Shown piece after piece: positions 16,179 through 26,592 of a DNA stretch of 64,000 nt. The DNA lies in NCBI RefSeq assembly GCF_022637395.1, contig NZ_CP093337.1, positions 542,001-606,000 on the forward strand, in the 5' to 3' direction. Within the stretch, counting starts at the first letter, position 1. Each line of letters opens with the position of its first letter. Origin of the DNA: Shinella sp. H4-D48 (GTDB lineage Bacteria > Pseudomonadota > Alphaproteobacteria > Rhizobiales > Rhizobiaceae). Below the pieces are notes generated by a model that was not told where the DNA came from, made no database searches, and was given only the letters and a program-made list of their open reading frames with translations. A program made the position numbers and the translations under genes.

Positions 16179-16286
16179 CCCCCTCATCCGCCTGCCGGCA
16201 CCGTCTCCCCGCAGGCGGGGCGAAGGAATTTGCCACGCCCTCTCGTATCTTTCGCCCCGCTTGCGGGGAGAGGGCGGGGTGAGGGG
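16179..16286. repeat. RIME-like palindromic intergenic repeat, copy 1
   Basis: The element begins CCCCCTCATCC and ends with the inverted GGGGTGAGGGG. Inside are two stem-loops rich in TCTCCCCG and CGGGGAGAG. This is the layout of Rhizobium-specific intergenic mosaic elements. It sits between the short-chain dehydrogenase and GMC genes within one operon. A second copy lies at 21520-21620 in the same operon. Confidence 0.8.
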
Positions 16287-16305
16287 CACCCCCGCGCCGT
16301 GCCGT

Positions 16306-17085
16306 TCACAGCCGCCCGATCGAAAGTCCGCCGTCGAGATTGATCACCGAGCCGGTGGCGAAGGCGAATTTTCCCGTTGCCAGCGCTGCTGCGGCCGAAC
16401 CGATATCCTCCGGCTCGCCCCATCGCTTCATCGGTACCAAGCCGCTCTCGATGAGTGCGTCGTACTTGGCGGAGACACCGGACGTCATGTCGGAGCGGAT
16501 GATGCCGGGGCGGATTTCGAAGACAGAGATGCCGGTATCGGCGAGCCGCAGCGCCAACCCCTGGCTGAAGGCCGCGAGCCCTGCCTTGGTCATGCAGTAA
16601 TCAAGCCGCTCGGGAGAGGTGAGGCTTGCCGAAACGGAGGTGATGTTGATGATCGAACGCGGTCCGGCGGCCTGTTTGGAATGCAGCATCGCCTTCAGCA
16701 CGGCCTGCGTGAAGAAGACGGTGCCGCGCAGGTTGGTCGAAACGATCGTGTCGAAATGGTCCGGGGCGAGATCGAGAAAGTCGCCGCGCACGACGGAGGC
16801 GATGCCGGCATTGTTGACGAGGCAGGCAATCGCGCCAAGCTGGTCTTCAATAGCCACAACGGTCCGCGCATGGCCCGGGAGATCGGCAAGATCGCCCTTG
16901 ACGTAGATGGCGCGCGCGCCGATCGCCGCAAGGTCGCTGATCACGCTTTCCGTCGTCGCATCGCCGTCGCCGATGCCGGTTATGGCGATATCGAAGCCTT
17001 CCGATGCCAGGGCCTTTGCGATGCCCAGGCCGATACCGCGGCGGCCGCCTGTGATGATGGCGACGGGTCTGTCCGGTGTCGTCAT
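16306..17085 (-). CDS. Short-chain dehydrogenase/reductase
   Basis: The 259-residue classical SDR has TGGRRGIGLGIA (12-23) for NAD(P) binding, NNAG at about 91-94, the catalytic Ser in NITSVSAS, and the YxxxK motif as YCMTK. The C-terminus ends with NLDGGLSIGRL. Such enzymes interconvert hydroxyl and keto groups on sugars or acids. It lies between two GMC oxidoreductase genes and is coupled to the upstream one by ATGA overlap. A sugar hydroxyl could therefore be oxidised by GMC enzymes and the keto group reduced here, or the reverse. The substrate is unknown. Confidence 0.88.
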   Translation of the reverse strand: MTTPDRPVAIITGGRRGIGLGIAKALASEGFDIAITGIGDGDATTESVISDLAAIGARAIYVKGDLADLPGHARTVVAIEDQLGAIACLVNNAGIASVVRGDFLDLAPDHFDTIVSTNLRGTVFFTQAVLKAMLHSKQAAGPRSIINITSVSASLTSPERLDYCMTKAGLAAFSQGLALRLADTGISVFEIRPGIIRSDMTSGVSAKYDALIESGLVPMKRWGEPEDIGSAAAALATGKFAFATGSVINLDGGLSIGRL

Positions 17086-18590
17086 GCGGCCAGATCCCTG
17101 GATTGGATGTGATTGGCGACACGCAGCGCCTGCGCAGCTACCGTCAGCGCGGGGTTCACCGCTGCCGAGGTGGGCAGGTAGGAAGCATCCACCACGAAGA
17201 GGTTGGGATGATCATGGGCGCGGCACCAGATATCGAGAGGCGCCGTCGCCGGGTCATTGCCAATGCGCACGGTGCCGCACTGATGTGAAGGCGTGCGTTT
17301 GTCGAAGGCGCGCGCGAGCACGATGGGGAAACCGGCCTGCTTCAGCGCGGTCTTCAGTTTGGTCACAAGGTCGAGATGGGCCTGCCAGTTGGTCCGCGTC
17401 CATTTCATGACGATGCGGTCGCGATCCACCGTGATGCGGCTTTCGGGATGCGGCAGGTCCTCGCTCATGGCGTAGAAATCGATGGCGCGGGCGGCGACCT
17501 GCTCCAGCAGCCATTCCGGCGCGGAGGGCATGTTGGCCTTCAGGATTTTTCCCGATACGCGGCCGAGGAGCTGGACATTGCCGAGCGGAGGGCCACCGTT
17601 GCCATCCGACAGATAGTAGTCATTGAAGCCGAAGCTCTTCTGGTAGACCGAGGTGTTTCGGTAGAAGGGCGAGACGCCGATCACGGCGCTCGAATTGTGG
17701 TTCATGAAGTTGCGGCCGACCTGGTCGGAGCTGTTGGCGAGCCCGTTCGGGAAAGCTTCCGAGGCCGAGCGCAGCAGCAGTACGGCGGATTGCACCGCAC
17801 CAGCCGACAGGATCACGAGTTTCGGTGAAACGCTTTCCGGCTGATCGCCGCGCATGTAGTGCACCGTCGAGATGGTGCGGCCATGCGCGGCGGTGGCGAG
17901 CCGGGTCACCCGGCAGTTCGTCCGCAATTCCACATTGGCATGTTTCAGCGCTTCGGCAAGGGCCGTGCTTTCCGCATCCATCTTGCCGTCATTGCTGTTC
18001 GGATGCGCATCCCATGGCGTCTTCGCCTTTGCCAACCAGCGGTCGATATCGACGCCGAGCGGCAGCGAATAGGGATGAAGGCCGTGCGCCTTCATTCTGG
18101 CGCGGACTTTCGCGATGGAAGGTTCGTCCGGCACGGGCGGAAAAGGATAGGGCGCGGAGTGGTGCGGCTCGGTGGGGTCTTCGCCCAGCGCGCCGCGCAC
18201 ATTGTAGAGTTTCTCCGCAGCCGAATACCACGGCTCCAGCTCTTCATAGGCGAAGGGCCAGGCGGGGGAGACGCCCTCGCTGTGGCGCATCTCCTCGAAG
18301 TCCTCCTTGCGGTAGCGCACCAGCACCGCGCCGTAGAATTTCGAGTTGCCGCCGACATTGTAGTAATTGCCGGGGTTGAAGGCGGTGCCGTCGGCCTCGT
18401 ACCACATCTCCTTGGGGCGGAAATGGCCGCGCTGGAAAATCGCACGCTGGTCGCGGTTTTCCGGACGGTCTGACAGGTGGTCGCCCGCCTCCAGGATGAC
18501 GATCCTTGCGCCCGTCGGGGCGAGGGCGGCGGCCATCGTTGAGCCGCCGATACCCGATCCGATGATGACGATGTCCGGCTGTGTTGTCAT
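17082..18590 (-). CDS. GMC-family oxidoreductase (sugar oxidase-like)
   Basis: The 502-residue flavoprotein has GSGIGGSTMAAAL (residues 12-24) and VILEAGD near the N-terminus. Its middle is unlike BetA (FNPGNYYNVGGNSKFYGAVL), and its catalytic end has the pattern HQCGTVRIG with AVNPALTVAAQALRVA. It is closer to pyranose-oxidase-like and glucoside 3-dehydrogenase-like GMC proteins than to choline dehydrogenase. It lacks a Tat signal, so it is probably cytosolic. The start at 18590 follows the ABC ATPase gene by seven bases; the longer frame would overlap it. Downstream it overlaps the SDR gene by four bases. Confidence 0.87.
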   Translation of the reverse strand: MTTQPDIVIIGSGIGGSTMAAALAPTGARIVILEAGDHLSDRPENRDQRAIFQRGHFRPKEMWYEADGTAFNPGNYYNVGGNSKFYGAVLVRYRKEDFEEMRHSEGVSPAWPFAYEELEPWYSAAEKLYNVRGALGEDPTEPHHSAPYPFPPVPDEPSIAKVRARMKAHGLHPYSLPLGVDIDRWLAKAKTPWDAHPNSNDGKMDAESTALAEALKHANVELRTNCRVTRLATAAHGRTISTVHYMRGDQPESVSPKLVILSAGAVQSAVLLLRSASEAFPNGLANSSDQVGRNFMNHNSSAVIGVSPFYRNTSVYQKSFGFNDYYLSDGNGGPPLGNVQLLGRVSGKILKANMPSAPEWLLEQVAARAIDFYAMSEDLPHPESRITVDRDRIVMKWTRTNWQAHLDLVTKLKTALKQAGFPIVLARAFDKRTPSHQCGTVRIGNDPATAPLDIWCRAHDHPNLFVVDASYLPTSAAVNPALTVAAQALRVANHIQSRDLAA

Positions 18591-18597
18591 GGTCTGC

Positions 18598-19713
<1,116 letters not shown>

Positions 19714-19716
19714 GGG

Positions 19717-20598
19717 CTATCCTTTCACGGCGCCGGACATCAGGCCGCGCACGAAATAGCGTCCGGAGACGACATAGACGATCAGAGTGGGGAGTGCGGC
19801 GAGGATCGCGCCCGCGAAATGCACGTTGTATTCCTTCACACCCGTCGAGGACTGGACGAGATTGTTGAGCGCCACCGTCATCGGCGTGGTGTTCGCGCCG
19901 GAGAAGGAGGCGCCGAACAGGAAGTCGTTCCAGATATTGGTGAACTGCCAGATGACCGAGACGACGATGATCGGGCCGGAGGACGGCAGCAGGATGCGGT
20001 AGAAGATCTGGAAGAAGCTCGCGCCGTCGATCTGCGCCGCACGCACCAGTTCGGTCGGGAAGTTTTCATAGTAGTTGCGGAAATAGAGCGTCGTGAAGCC
20101 GATGCCGTAGATGATGTGGACGAAGGTCAGGCCCCAGATCGACCCGGCGAGGCCCACCATGCCGAGAATACGCGCCATCGGAATGAGCACGATCTGGAAC
20201 GGTATGAAGCAGGACAAAAGCAGCAGGCCGAAGAAGACATTCGAGCCTTTGAACTGCCACTTGGTCAGCACGTAGCCATTCAGCGCACCGATGATCGTGG
20301 AGATCGCCACGGCCGGAACGACCATCAGGATCGAGTTGATGAAGAAGGGGCGCAGGCCCGTCGGCTGCACGCCGATCTGGGCCGTCGACCAGGCGGAAAT
20401 CCAGGGCTCGATGGTCCATCGCTGCGGCAGATTCAGCATGCCGCCCTGACGGATTTCCTCCAGCGGCTTCAGCGAATTCACCAGCATCACGTAGAGCGGC
20501 AGCAGGTAATAGACCGCAAACAGGATGAGGGCTGAGTAGATCAGCGCGCGCGTGAGCCTGTTGTGCGAGATGACGTTGTCGGGGCTGGAAACGCTCAT
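19717..20598 (-). CDS. Sugar ABC transporter permease (MalG type)
   Basis: The 293-residue permease has six predicted membrane spans. The EAA loop reads ELVRAAQIDGASFFQIFYRI followed by LLPSSGPIIVVSVIWQ, as in CUT1 inner-membrane subunits. NSLKPLEEIRQGG near residue 40 is a common MalG-type N-terminal feature. It pairs with the upstream permease, whose stop overlaps its ATG by four bases. Confidence 0.9.
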   Translation of the reverse strand: MSVSSPDNVISHNRLTRALIYSALILFAVYYLLPLYVMLVNSLKPLEEIRQGGMLNLPQRWTIEPWISAWSTAQIGVQPTGLRPFFINSILMVVPAVAISTIIGALNGYVLTKWQFKGSNVFFGLLLLSCFIPFQIVLIPMARILGMVGLAGSIWGLTFVHIIYGIGFTTLYFRNYYENFPTELVRAAQIDGASFFQIFYRILLPSSGPIIVVSVIWQFTNIWNDFLFGASFSGANTTPMTVALNNLVQSSTGVKEYNVHFAGAILAALPTLIVYVVSGRYFVRGLMSGAVKG

Positions 20599-21476
20599 CG
20601 GCCTTTGCCTCCGCGGATTTCGGAATAGAGGTAGGGGATGATGATCGAGAAGATCATGACCAGCATGATGATGGCCGAGGAGGCGCCGATGCCCATCTGG
20701 TTGCGGGTGAAAGTGTAGGAATACATGAAGGTCGCCGGCAATTCGGTCGCCTGGCCCGGGCCACCGCCGGTCAGTGCTACGACGAGGTCGTAGGCCTTGA
20801 TGGCGAGATGGGCGAGCACGACGAAGGCCGACAGGAAGACCGGACGCATCAACGGAATGATGATGCGGCGATAGATGGTCGAGGTGGAGGCGCCGTCGAT
20901 CTGCGCTGCCTTGATGATTTCGTTGTCGACGCCGCGCAGGCCGGCGAGGAACATCGCCATCACGAAGCCGGACGATTGCCAGACAGCTGCAATCACCACG
21001 CAGTAGATGGCGTAGTTGCGGTCCTTGATCCAGTTGAAGGCGAAGCTCTCCCAGCCCCAGAGATGCATGGTGTTCTCAAGTCCGATGCCGGGATCGAGGA
21101 ACCATTTCCAGGCCGTGCCCGTGACGATGAAGGAGAGTGCCATCGGATAGAGGTAGATCGGCCGCAGGATGCCTTCGACGCGGATCTTCTGGTCGAGTAG
21201 GATGGCAAGCCCCAGTCCCAGCACCGAGCAGATGACGATATAAAGCGAGGCGAAGATCGCGAGGTTGGAAACCGCCCGCCACCAGTGCGGCAGCGCCCAG
21301 AGTTTGTAATAGTTGCTCAGTCCCACGAAATTGTAGGACGGCAACATCTTGCTGTCCGTCAGCGACAGGAAGCCCGTATAGGCGATGAAGCCGTAGACGA
21401 AGACGAGCACGATGAGGAAACTGGGTGCCAGCACAAGCTTCGGCAGAAGCTCCTGCAGCCGGCTTCGGCTATCCAT
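20595..21476 (-). CDS. Sugar ABC transporter permease (MalF type)
   Basis: The 293-residue permease starts at the ATG at 21476, with a GTG at 21488 as alternative. It has six spans and the EAA loop EIIKAAQIDGASTSTIYRRI followed by IIPLMRPVFLSAFVVLAHLA. LVLAPSFLIVLVFVYGFI is the first span. It forms the heterodimeric channel with the MalG-type subunit. A RIME-like repeat separates it from the binding-protein gene upstream. Confidence 0.9.
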   Translation of the reverse strand: MDSRSRLQELLPKLVLAPSFLIVLVFVYGFIAYTGFLSLTDSKMLPSYNFVGLSNYYKLWALPHWWRAVSNLAIFASLYIVICSVLGLGLAILLDQKIRVEGILRPIYLYPMALSFIVTGTAWKWFLDPGIGLENTMHLWGWESFAFNWIKDRNYAIYCVVIAAVWQSSGFVMAMFLAGLRGVDNEIIKAAQIDGASTSTIYRRIIIPLMRPVFLSAFVVLAHLAIKAYDLVVALTGGGPGQATELPATFMYSYTFTRNQMGIGASSAIIMLVMIFSIIIPYLYSEIRGGKGR

Positions 21477-21519
21477 GGTCGATACCACCGTTGAAATCGG
21501 GTTGCAGGGCGGCGCGTGG

Positions 21520-21620
21520 CCCCCTCATCCGGCTGCCGCCACCTTCTCCGCCGGGGAGAAGGGCTTTGCCGCGACGTTCAAGTTCCCTCTCCCCGGTGGG
21601 GAGAGGGTAGGGTGTGAGGA
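21520..21620. repeat. RIME-like palindromic intergenic repeat, copy 2
   Basis: It begins CCCCCTCATCC like copy 1 and ends GGGTAGGGTGTGAGG. Two internal stem-loops read CTCCGCCGGGGAG and CTCTCCCCGGTGGGGAGAG. It lies between the sugar-binding protein gene and the first permease gene. In this position it may act as the mRNA-stabilising or attenuating hairpin normally found after binding-protein genes. Confidence 0.8.
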
Positions 21621-21629
21621 GCTACCTCC

Positions 21630-22880
21630 TTACTTCGCGGCCTCTACGGCGGACTTCAGTTCTTCGACGGCTTCCTCCGAGGAAAGCTCACCGTTGAACT
21701 GGCGGGTCACGACGTCATAGATCGCGTTCTTGACGGACGCCGGGTTGGCGTGGCCGTGGGCCATGGAGCCGTAGAGCGTGCCGTTCGCATTGGCTTCCGC
21801 GAGGTCCTTGATGGCCTTCTTGCCGCAGGCGTCGAAGGCTTCGTCCGAGACATCGGTGCGTGCCGGCGCGGAACCCTTGACGACGTTGAAGGCCGACTGG
21901 AATGCTGGGCTTTCGATGGCCGAGGCCATAACGAGCTGGGCCGGAACCTTGTCAGCAGCGACCTTGAACATGGCGAACTGGTCGGAGTTGAAGGTCACCG
22001 AGCCCTGCGTGCCCGGATAGCGCATGCAGACAAAATCCTCGCCGGGCTTCTTGCCGGCCTTGATGAATTCGCCCTTGGCCCAGTCGCCCATGAACTGCGC
22101 GCCGGCCTTGCCTTCGATGACCATGGCGGATGCCAGGTTCCAGTCGCGGCCCGAGAAGTTGTCGTCCACATAGGAGCGCAGCTTCGTCATGCGGTCAAAA
22201 GCTTCCTTCATCTGGGCGCTGCCCAGCGTTTCCGGATCGAGATCGATGAAAGCCTTCTTGTAGAAGTCGTTTCCGAACGAAAGCACGACCGCGTCGAAGA
22301 TCGTCGCGTCCTGCCACGGCTGGCCGCCATGGGCGACCGGCGTGATACCCTGTTCCTTGAACTTGTCGAGCAGGGCGACGAGTTCGTCCCAGTTCGTCGG
22401 TTCCTTGCCGCCGGCCTTGTCGAGGGCCGCCTTATTGATCCACATCCAGTTGGTGGAGTGGACGTTGACGGGGGCTGCTATCCAGTGGCCGTCATACTTG
22501 GAGAACTGCTGCAGGGCAGTCGGGATGACCTTGTCCCAGCCTTCCTTGCTGGCCACTTCATCCAGGTTGCCGAGCGCGCCTTCCTTGGCCCAGTCGAGAA
22601 TGTCGAAGCCGAGCATCTGTACGGCGGTCGGCGCATTGCCGGCCGTGACGCGGGCGCGCAGCACGGTCATGGCTTCCGTGCCGCCACCGCCGGCAACCGG
22701 CATGTCGGTCCAGGAAATGCCCTTGGTTTCAAGGTCCTTCTTGAGGACTTCGAGTGCGGCGGCTTCACCGCCCGAGGTCCACCAGTGCAGCACTTCCACA
22801 TTTTCGGCGGCGCGAGGGGCAGTGCCGCCCAGGCCCATCATGACCGCGGCAATCGCGGTGGTGGTCACAAACTTGCGCAT
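21630..22880 (-). CDS. Sugar ABC transporter substrate-binding protein (glucose/mannose GtsA-like)
   Basis: The 416-residue protein begins at the ATG at 22880. It has a signal peptide (1-25, ending RAA) and the family 1 binding-protein pattern [20 protein letters not shown], then [20 protein letters not shown]. The WWTSGGE and GGGG features resemble glucose/mannose-binding GtsA-type proteins rather than trehalose or alpha-glucoside ones. It acts in the periplasm and feeds the MalFGK-like subunits encoded downstream. A near-palindromic site about 100 bases upstream probably controls it through the divergent LacI-family regulator. Confidence 0.9.
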   Translation of the reverse strand: MRKFVTTTAIAAVMMGLGGTAPRAAENVEVLHWWTSGGEAAALEVLKKDLETKGISWTDMPVAGGGGTEAMTVLRARVTAGNAPTAVQMLGFDILDWAKEGALGNLDEVASKEGWDKVIPTALQQFSKYDGHWIAAPVNVHSTNWMWINKAALDKAGGKEPTNWDELVALLDKFKEQGITPVAHGGQPWQDATIFDAVVLSFGNDFYKKAFIDLDPETLGSAQMKEAFDRMTKLRSYVDDNFSGRDWNLASAMVIEGKAGAQFMGDWAKGEFIKAGKKPGEDFVCMRYPGTQGSVTFNSDQFAMFKVAADKVPAQLVMASAIESPAFQSAFNVVKGSAPARTDVSDEAFDACGKKAIKDLAEANANGTLYGSMAHGHANPASVKNAIYDVVTRQFNGELSSEEAVEELKSAVEAAK

Positions 22881-22981
22881 CGTTTTCCTCCCGGTTGCAA
22901 GTTCAAAGGCGAGAACCTCCTCCCGCCGATGTCCCCGACGCGCTTGGCGTCGGAATTGTCTCTCTGGCTCAATGCCGGTGT

Positions 22982-23001
22982 AATTTAAAACGTTGTAAAT
23001 T
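22982..23001. promoter_or_regulatory. Near-palindromic LacI-type operator between importer and regulator
   Basis: AATTTAAAACGTTGTAAATT is an almost perfect inverted repeat centred on AACGTT, as in LacI/GalR operators with a central CG. It lies in the 327-base divergent spacer (22881-23207), about 100 bases before the sugar-binding protein start and about 210 before the regulator. No other feature was recognised in the spacer. Confidence 0.55.
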
Positions 23002-23207
23002 TCCGAAGTCAAGTCGCCATGGCATGGCACCGCATCACGATTTCAGAAGGCTTTAAATTCGGGCTGACAGCCCGTTTTCAACGCAGCACGACATTTTGTG
23101 CGTCGCATTGCAATCGTTATAAATCCTGTGCATTGCAAGATTGCAGAGCTTCTGATGGCTCGGTATGGTACGGGCGATTGATCGTCCCCAGCCGAAGAAT
23201 TGCAGCC

Positions 23208-24260
23208 GTGTCCCCAATCGAAAAGTCCGTCGCCCGCGAAACCGCTTCCAATATCTCCCGAGCGGGCAAGCCGACGCTTAAAACCATTGCCGAGATGACG
23301 GGCCTTGCCATTACGACGGTCTCGCGTGCGCTCGGCAATGCACCGCAGATTTCGGAGAGCACGCGCCGCCGGGTCCACGCTGTCGCCGCCGAAATCGGCT
23401 ATCTGCCGGATCGCGCCGCCCAGCGCCTCAAGACTGGCCGCACCAACGTGATCTCCGTGCTGCTCGACCCGCATGAGGAAATCCTCGGTTTCGGCACCTC
23501 GATCATGCATGGTCTTGCCCGCGCGCTGCAGGCGACGTCCTACCACCTCATCGTCACGCCGAACTTTCTCGACGGCAGCAATGTCGATGCGGTCAACTAC
23601 ATCATCCGCAACGGCATGGCCGATGGCCTGATCTTTTCGCGCACCGAGCCCTTCGATCCGCGCGTGCGCTTGCTTCTGGAAAACGGCTTTCCCTTCGTGA
23701 CCCACGGGCGCACGGAATTCTCCACCCCGCATGCCTTCGTCGACTATGACAACTTCGCCTTCGCTTATGAAGCGACCAAGCGGCTGATCGCCAAGGGCCG
23801 GCGCAAGGTCACGATCATCCTGCCCCCCAGGCGGCTGACGTTCCACCAGTATATGCTGCACGGCTTCATGACGGCCGTGCGCGAGGCGGGTGTCTCCTAC
23901 GAGATTGCCGATGCGCTCGACCTCGACAGTCCTGCCGACATGATTCGCGACTATGTGCGCCGCCGCAGCGCCGAGCCCGATCCGCCTGACGGCTACACCT
24001 GTCCGGGGGAAGTCTCCGCGCTGGCCACTATTACCGGCATGAGCGATAACGGCTTCACGCTCTGCGCGGAATACGACATCGTCGCCAAGCAGACGTCGCG
24101 CCTGCTCAGTCAGATCCAGCCGAAGGTCGAGACGATCTACGAGGATCTGCCGGCTGCGGGCGAGGCGATGGGACGGCTGCTCCTGCGCCGCATTGCCGGC
24201 GAGAACGCCGAAGACCTGACCATGCTCCTGGGACCGCAGTTCGGCTTCCCGACGCCCTGA
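23208..24260 (+). CDS. LacI-family transcriptional regulator of the sugar importer operon
   Basis: From the GTG at 23208 the protein has 350 residues, the usual LacI length; a longer frame exists but its first 60 residues are not family-like. The helix-turn-helix is LKTIAEMTGLAITTVSRALG, followed by the hinge RRRVHAVAAEIGYLPDRAAQ. The rest is a periplasmic-binding-protein-like sensor domain. It is divergent from the sugar ABC/GMC/SDR operon and probably represses it through the site at 22982-23001. The inducer is unknown, presumably the imported sugar or a derivative. Confidence 0.88.
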   Translation: MSPIEKSVARETASNISRAGKPTLKTIAEMTGLAITTVSRALGNAPQISESTRRRVHAVAAEIGYLPDRAAQRLKTGRTNVISVLLDPHEEILGFGTSIMHGLARALQATSYHLIVTPNFLDGSNVDAVNYIIRNGMADGLIFSRTEPFDPRVRLLLENGFPFVTHGRTEFSTPHAFVDYDNFAFAYEATKRLIAKGRRKVTIILPPRRLTFHQYMLHGFMTAVREAGVSYEIADALDLDSPADMIRDYVRRRSAEPDPPDGYTCPGEVSALATITGMSDNGFTLCAEYDIVAKQTSRLLSQIQPKVETIYEDLPAAGEAMGRLLLRRIAGENAEDLTMLLGPQFGFPTP

Positions 24261-24307
24261 GCGGGCTGCACGGCCGGTCCCCTTCCTGGTTGTCGGGACG
24301 GATCTGC

Positions 24308-25813
24308 TCATCGCGGCATCCACCAGCCGGTGCGCGCGCCGATATGCATGTTTAGCGTCTTGGTCTCTGTGTAGTCCTCCACCGCATGGCGGCCGAGTTC
24401 GCGGCCGAGGCCGGACTGGCGATAGCCGCCGAAGGGCAACTCGGAGGCGCCGTCCATGAAGGTGTTCATCCAGACCGTGCCCGCGCGCACCTTGCGGCCG
24501 ATGGTCAGGCAGGTGTCGAAATCCCGGCTCCAGACACCGGCCGACAGGCCGTAATCGATGGCGTTTGCGATGCGGATGGCGTCTTCCGTCGTATCGAATG
24601 TCAGTACTGAAAGCACCGGGCCGAAAACCTCTTCGCGGGCGACGGCCATATCGGGCTGCACGCCGGAGAGGATCGTCGGCGCCATAAACTGGCCGATGCC
24701 GAGATCGAGTGTGCCGCCGCCGAGTGCGACCGAGGCGCCTGCCTTCGACGCACCGTCGACATAGGCGCCGATCTTTTCGAGATGCTGTGGCGTGATGATT
24801 GCGCCGACCTGGGTCGTGGGATCGAGCGGATCGCCGACCTTGACCTTCTTTGCAAGCTCGGCGATGCGCGCCGTCACGTCATCGGCGATGGACGTGTGCA
24901 GGATCAGGCGTGAGCCCGCATTGCAGCACTCACCGGCATTGAAATAGGCGCCGAAGACTGCGGCGTCGATGAAGGCGTCGAGATCGGCATCCGGGAAGAC
25001 GATCTGCGGGTTCTTGCCGCCGAGTTCGAGCGAAACCTTCTTCAGCGTTTGCGCCGCATTGGCCATGGTGAGACGGCCGACACCGGTGGAGCCCGTGAAG
25101 GAGACCATGTCGACATCGGGATGCGTCGTCATCGGCGCACCGACTTCCGGGCCGGTGCCGGTGACGATGTTGACGACGCCGGCGGGCACGCCGGCCTCGA
25201 TGAGGATTTCGCCGAGAACCAGCGTGGAACCGGACGTCATTTCCGAGGGCTTCACGACTGTCGTACAGCCCGCCGCCAGCGCAAAAGGTAGCTTCTGGCT
25301 TACGATCAGGAAAGGGAAGTTCCACGGCGTGATGATGGACACGACGCCGATGGCCTCGCGCAGCACGACGCCGAGCGTGCCATCGCCAAGTGTGTTGTAG
25401 CTTTCGCCGTGCAGGTCGCGTGCGAGGGCCGCGGCATAGCGCCAGATATCGACGGCCCCGCCGAGTTCGGCCTTGGCCTGGCTGATCGGCTTGCCGCTTT
25501 CGATCGTGTCGAGAAACGCGAGTTCGTCGGCGCGTGCGGCGATGAGGTCTGCTGCCTTGAGCAGGATGTTGGAGCGCTCCGCCCCGGTCATGTTCGGCCA
25601 CGGGCCATTGTCGAAGGCCTTGCGCGCGGCGGCGATGGCGCGCTCGGCATCCGCCTTTGTGCCGGCCGGATAGCGGCTGACGACGACGCCATGGCCCGGC
25701 GCGACGCGCTCGATTGCGCTGCCTGCGCCTTGCGTCCACGCCCCGTCGATCAGCATTCGGAAGTCGCGTGCCTTGAAATTGTCGAGCGCCTTCGGCCTTA
25801 CATGCGCGGTCAT
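24308..25813 (-). CDS. NAD(P)-dependent aldehyde dehydrogenase
   Basis: The protein has 501 residues from the ATG at 25813, which has GGGAG seven bases upstream; the ATG at 25819 is an alternative. Family motifs are TPWNFPFLIVSQKLPFALAA, FTGSTGVGRL, the catalytic Glu in LELGGKNPQIV and the catalytic Cys in FNAGECCNAGSR. It would oxidise an aldehyde to an acid with NAD(P). It is the last gene of a five-gene minus-strand operon behind the second LacI regulator and shares one base with the enoyl-CoA hydratase stop. The aldehyde cannot be named from sequence. Confidence 0.9.
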   Translation of the reverse strand: MTAHVRPKALDNFKARDFRMLIDGAWTQGAGSAIERVAPGHGVVVSRYPAGTKADAERAIAAARKAFDNGPWPNMTGAERSNILLKAADLIAARADELAFLDTIESGKPISQAKAELGGAVDIWRYAAALARDLHGESYNTLGDGTLGVVLREAIGVVSIITPWNFPFLIVSQKLPFALAAGCTTVVKPSEMTSGSTLVLGEILIEAGVPAGVVNIVTGTGPEVGAPMTTHPDVDMVSFTGSTGVGRLTMANAAQTLKKVSLELGGKNPQIVFPDADLDAFIDAAVFGAYFNAGECCNAGSRLILHTSIADDVTARIAELAKKVKVGDPLDPTTQVGAIITPQHLEKIGAYVDGASKAGASVALGGGTLDLGIGQFMAPTILSGVQPDMAVAREEVFGPVLSVLTFDTTEDAIRIANAIDYGLSAGVWSRDFDTCLTIGRKVRAGTVWMNTFMDGASELPFGGYRQSGLGRELGRHAVEDYTETKTLNMHIGARTGWWMPR

Positions 25814-26592
25814 CACCATTCTCCCTTGAAATCTGCGGGGCGCTTGCCCGTGAAGGCGGCGACGCCTTCCTTGAGGTCCCCGGTCTTGGCGACGAGGATG
25901 GAGCCAAGCGCTTCCACCGCCGCGCCATTGTCCTCACCGTTCGCAACGGAAATCATCAGTTTGGAAATCTCCGTGGCGGCCGGCCCGCGTGCGGCGATGC
26001 GGGCCGCATAGGATCGTGCCGCTTCGACGCCTGTGCCCGTTTCGACGACCTGATCGACAATCCCGAGGGCCATTGCCTCGACCGCCGTCAGGACCTCGCC
26101 GCCCAGCAGCATGCGCCGCACGGGCTGTGCGCCGAAGCGCTTGACCAGCCGTTGTGTGCCGGACCAGCCAGGCACCATGCCGAGACCAGCTTCCGGCAGG
26201 CCGATCTTCACCTGCGTTTCGGCGATGCGGATATCGGCAGCAGCCGCCAGTTCCAACCCGCCACCCAGCGCATGGCCGTTGACGGCTGCAATCAGCGGCA
26301 TGCGCAGCGTCGCCAACCGTTCGAAGACCCGGTGGCCGAAGCGCACCCAGGCATGGCCGAACTCATTGGCCTCCATGCCCGCCCAGGCGCGGATGTCGCC
26401 GCCGGCGGAAAAGGCCTTGCCCTCGCCCGTGAGGATCGCGACGCGCACGGCGGCATTGGCTTCGACGTCGTCGCAGGCGGCGGAAAGCGCCTTCAGCATG
26501 TCGATATCGAAGGCATTCGCCTTTTCCGGCCGCGCGACGGTCATGATCGCAACGGCGCTCTCGATGCTGACTCTGATGCGCGGCTCAGCCAT
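25813..26592 (-). CDS. Enoyl-CoA hydratase/isomerase family protein
   Basis: The 259-residue crotonase-fold protein has the oxyanion-hole segment GEGKAFSAGGDIRAW (55-69) and NGHALGGGLELAAAADIRIA (about 104-123). PEAGLGMVPGWSGTQRL follows, with a Glu position matching active hydratases and a W in the second half as in some paaG/caiD branches. It would act on a short acyl-CoA made by the CoA-transferase encoded just upstream, which it overlaps by eight bases. The family also contains isomerases and decarboxylases, so the exact reaction is open. Confidence 0.87.
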   Translation of the reverse strand: MAEPRIRVSIESAVAIMTVARPEKANAFDIDMLKALSAACDDVEANAAVRVAILTGEGKAFSAGGDIRAWAGMEANEFGHAWVRFGHRVFERLATLRMPLIAAVNGHALGGGLELAAAADIRIAETQVKIGLPEAGLGMVPGWSGTQRLVKRFGAQPVRRMLLGGEVLTAVEAMALGIVDQVVETGTGVEAARSYAARIAARGPAATEISKLMISVANGEDNGAAVEALGSILVAKTGDLKEGVAAFTGKRPADFKGEW

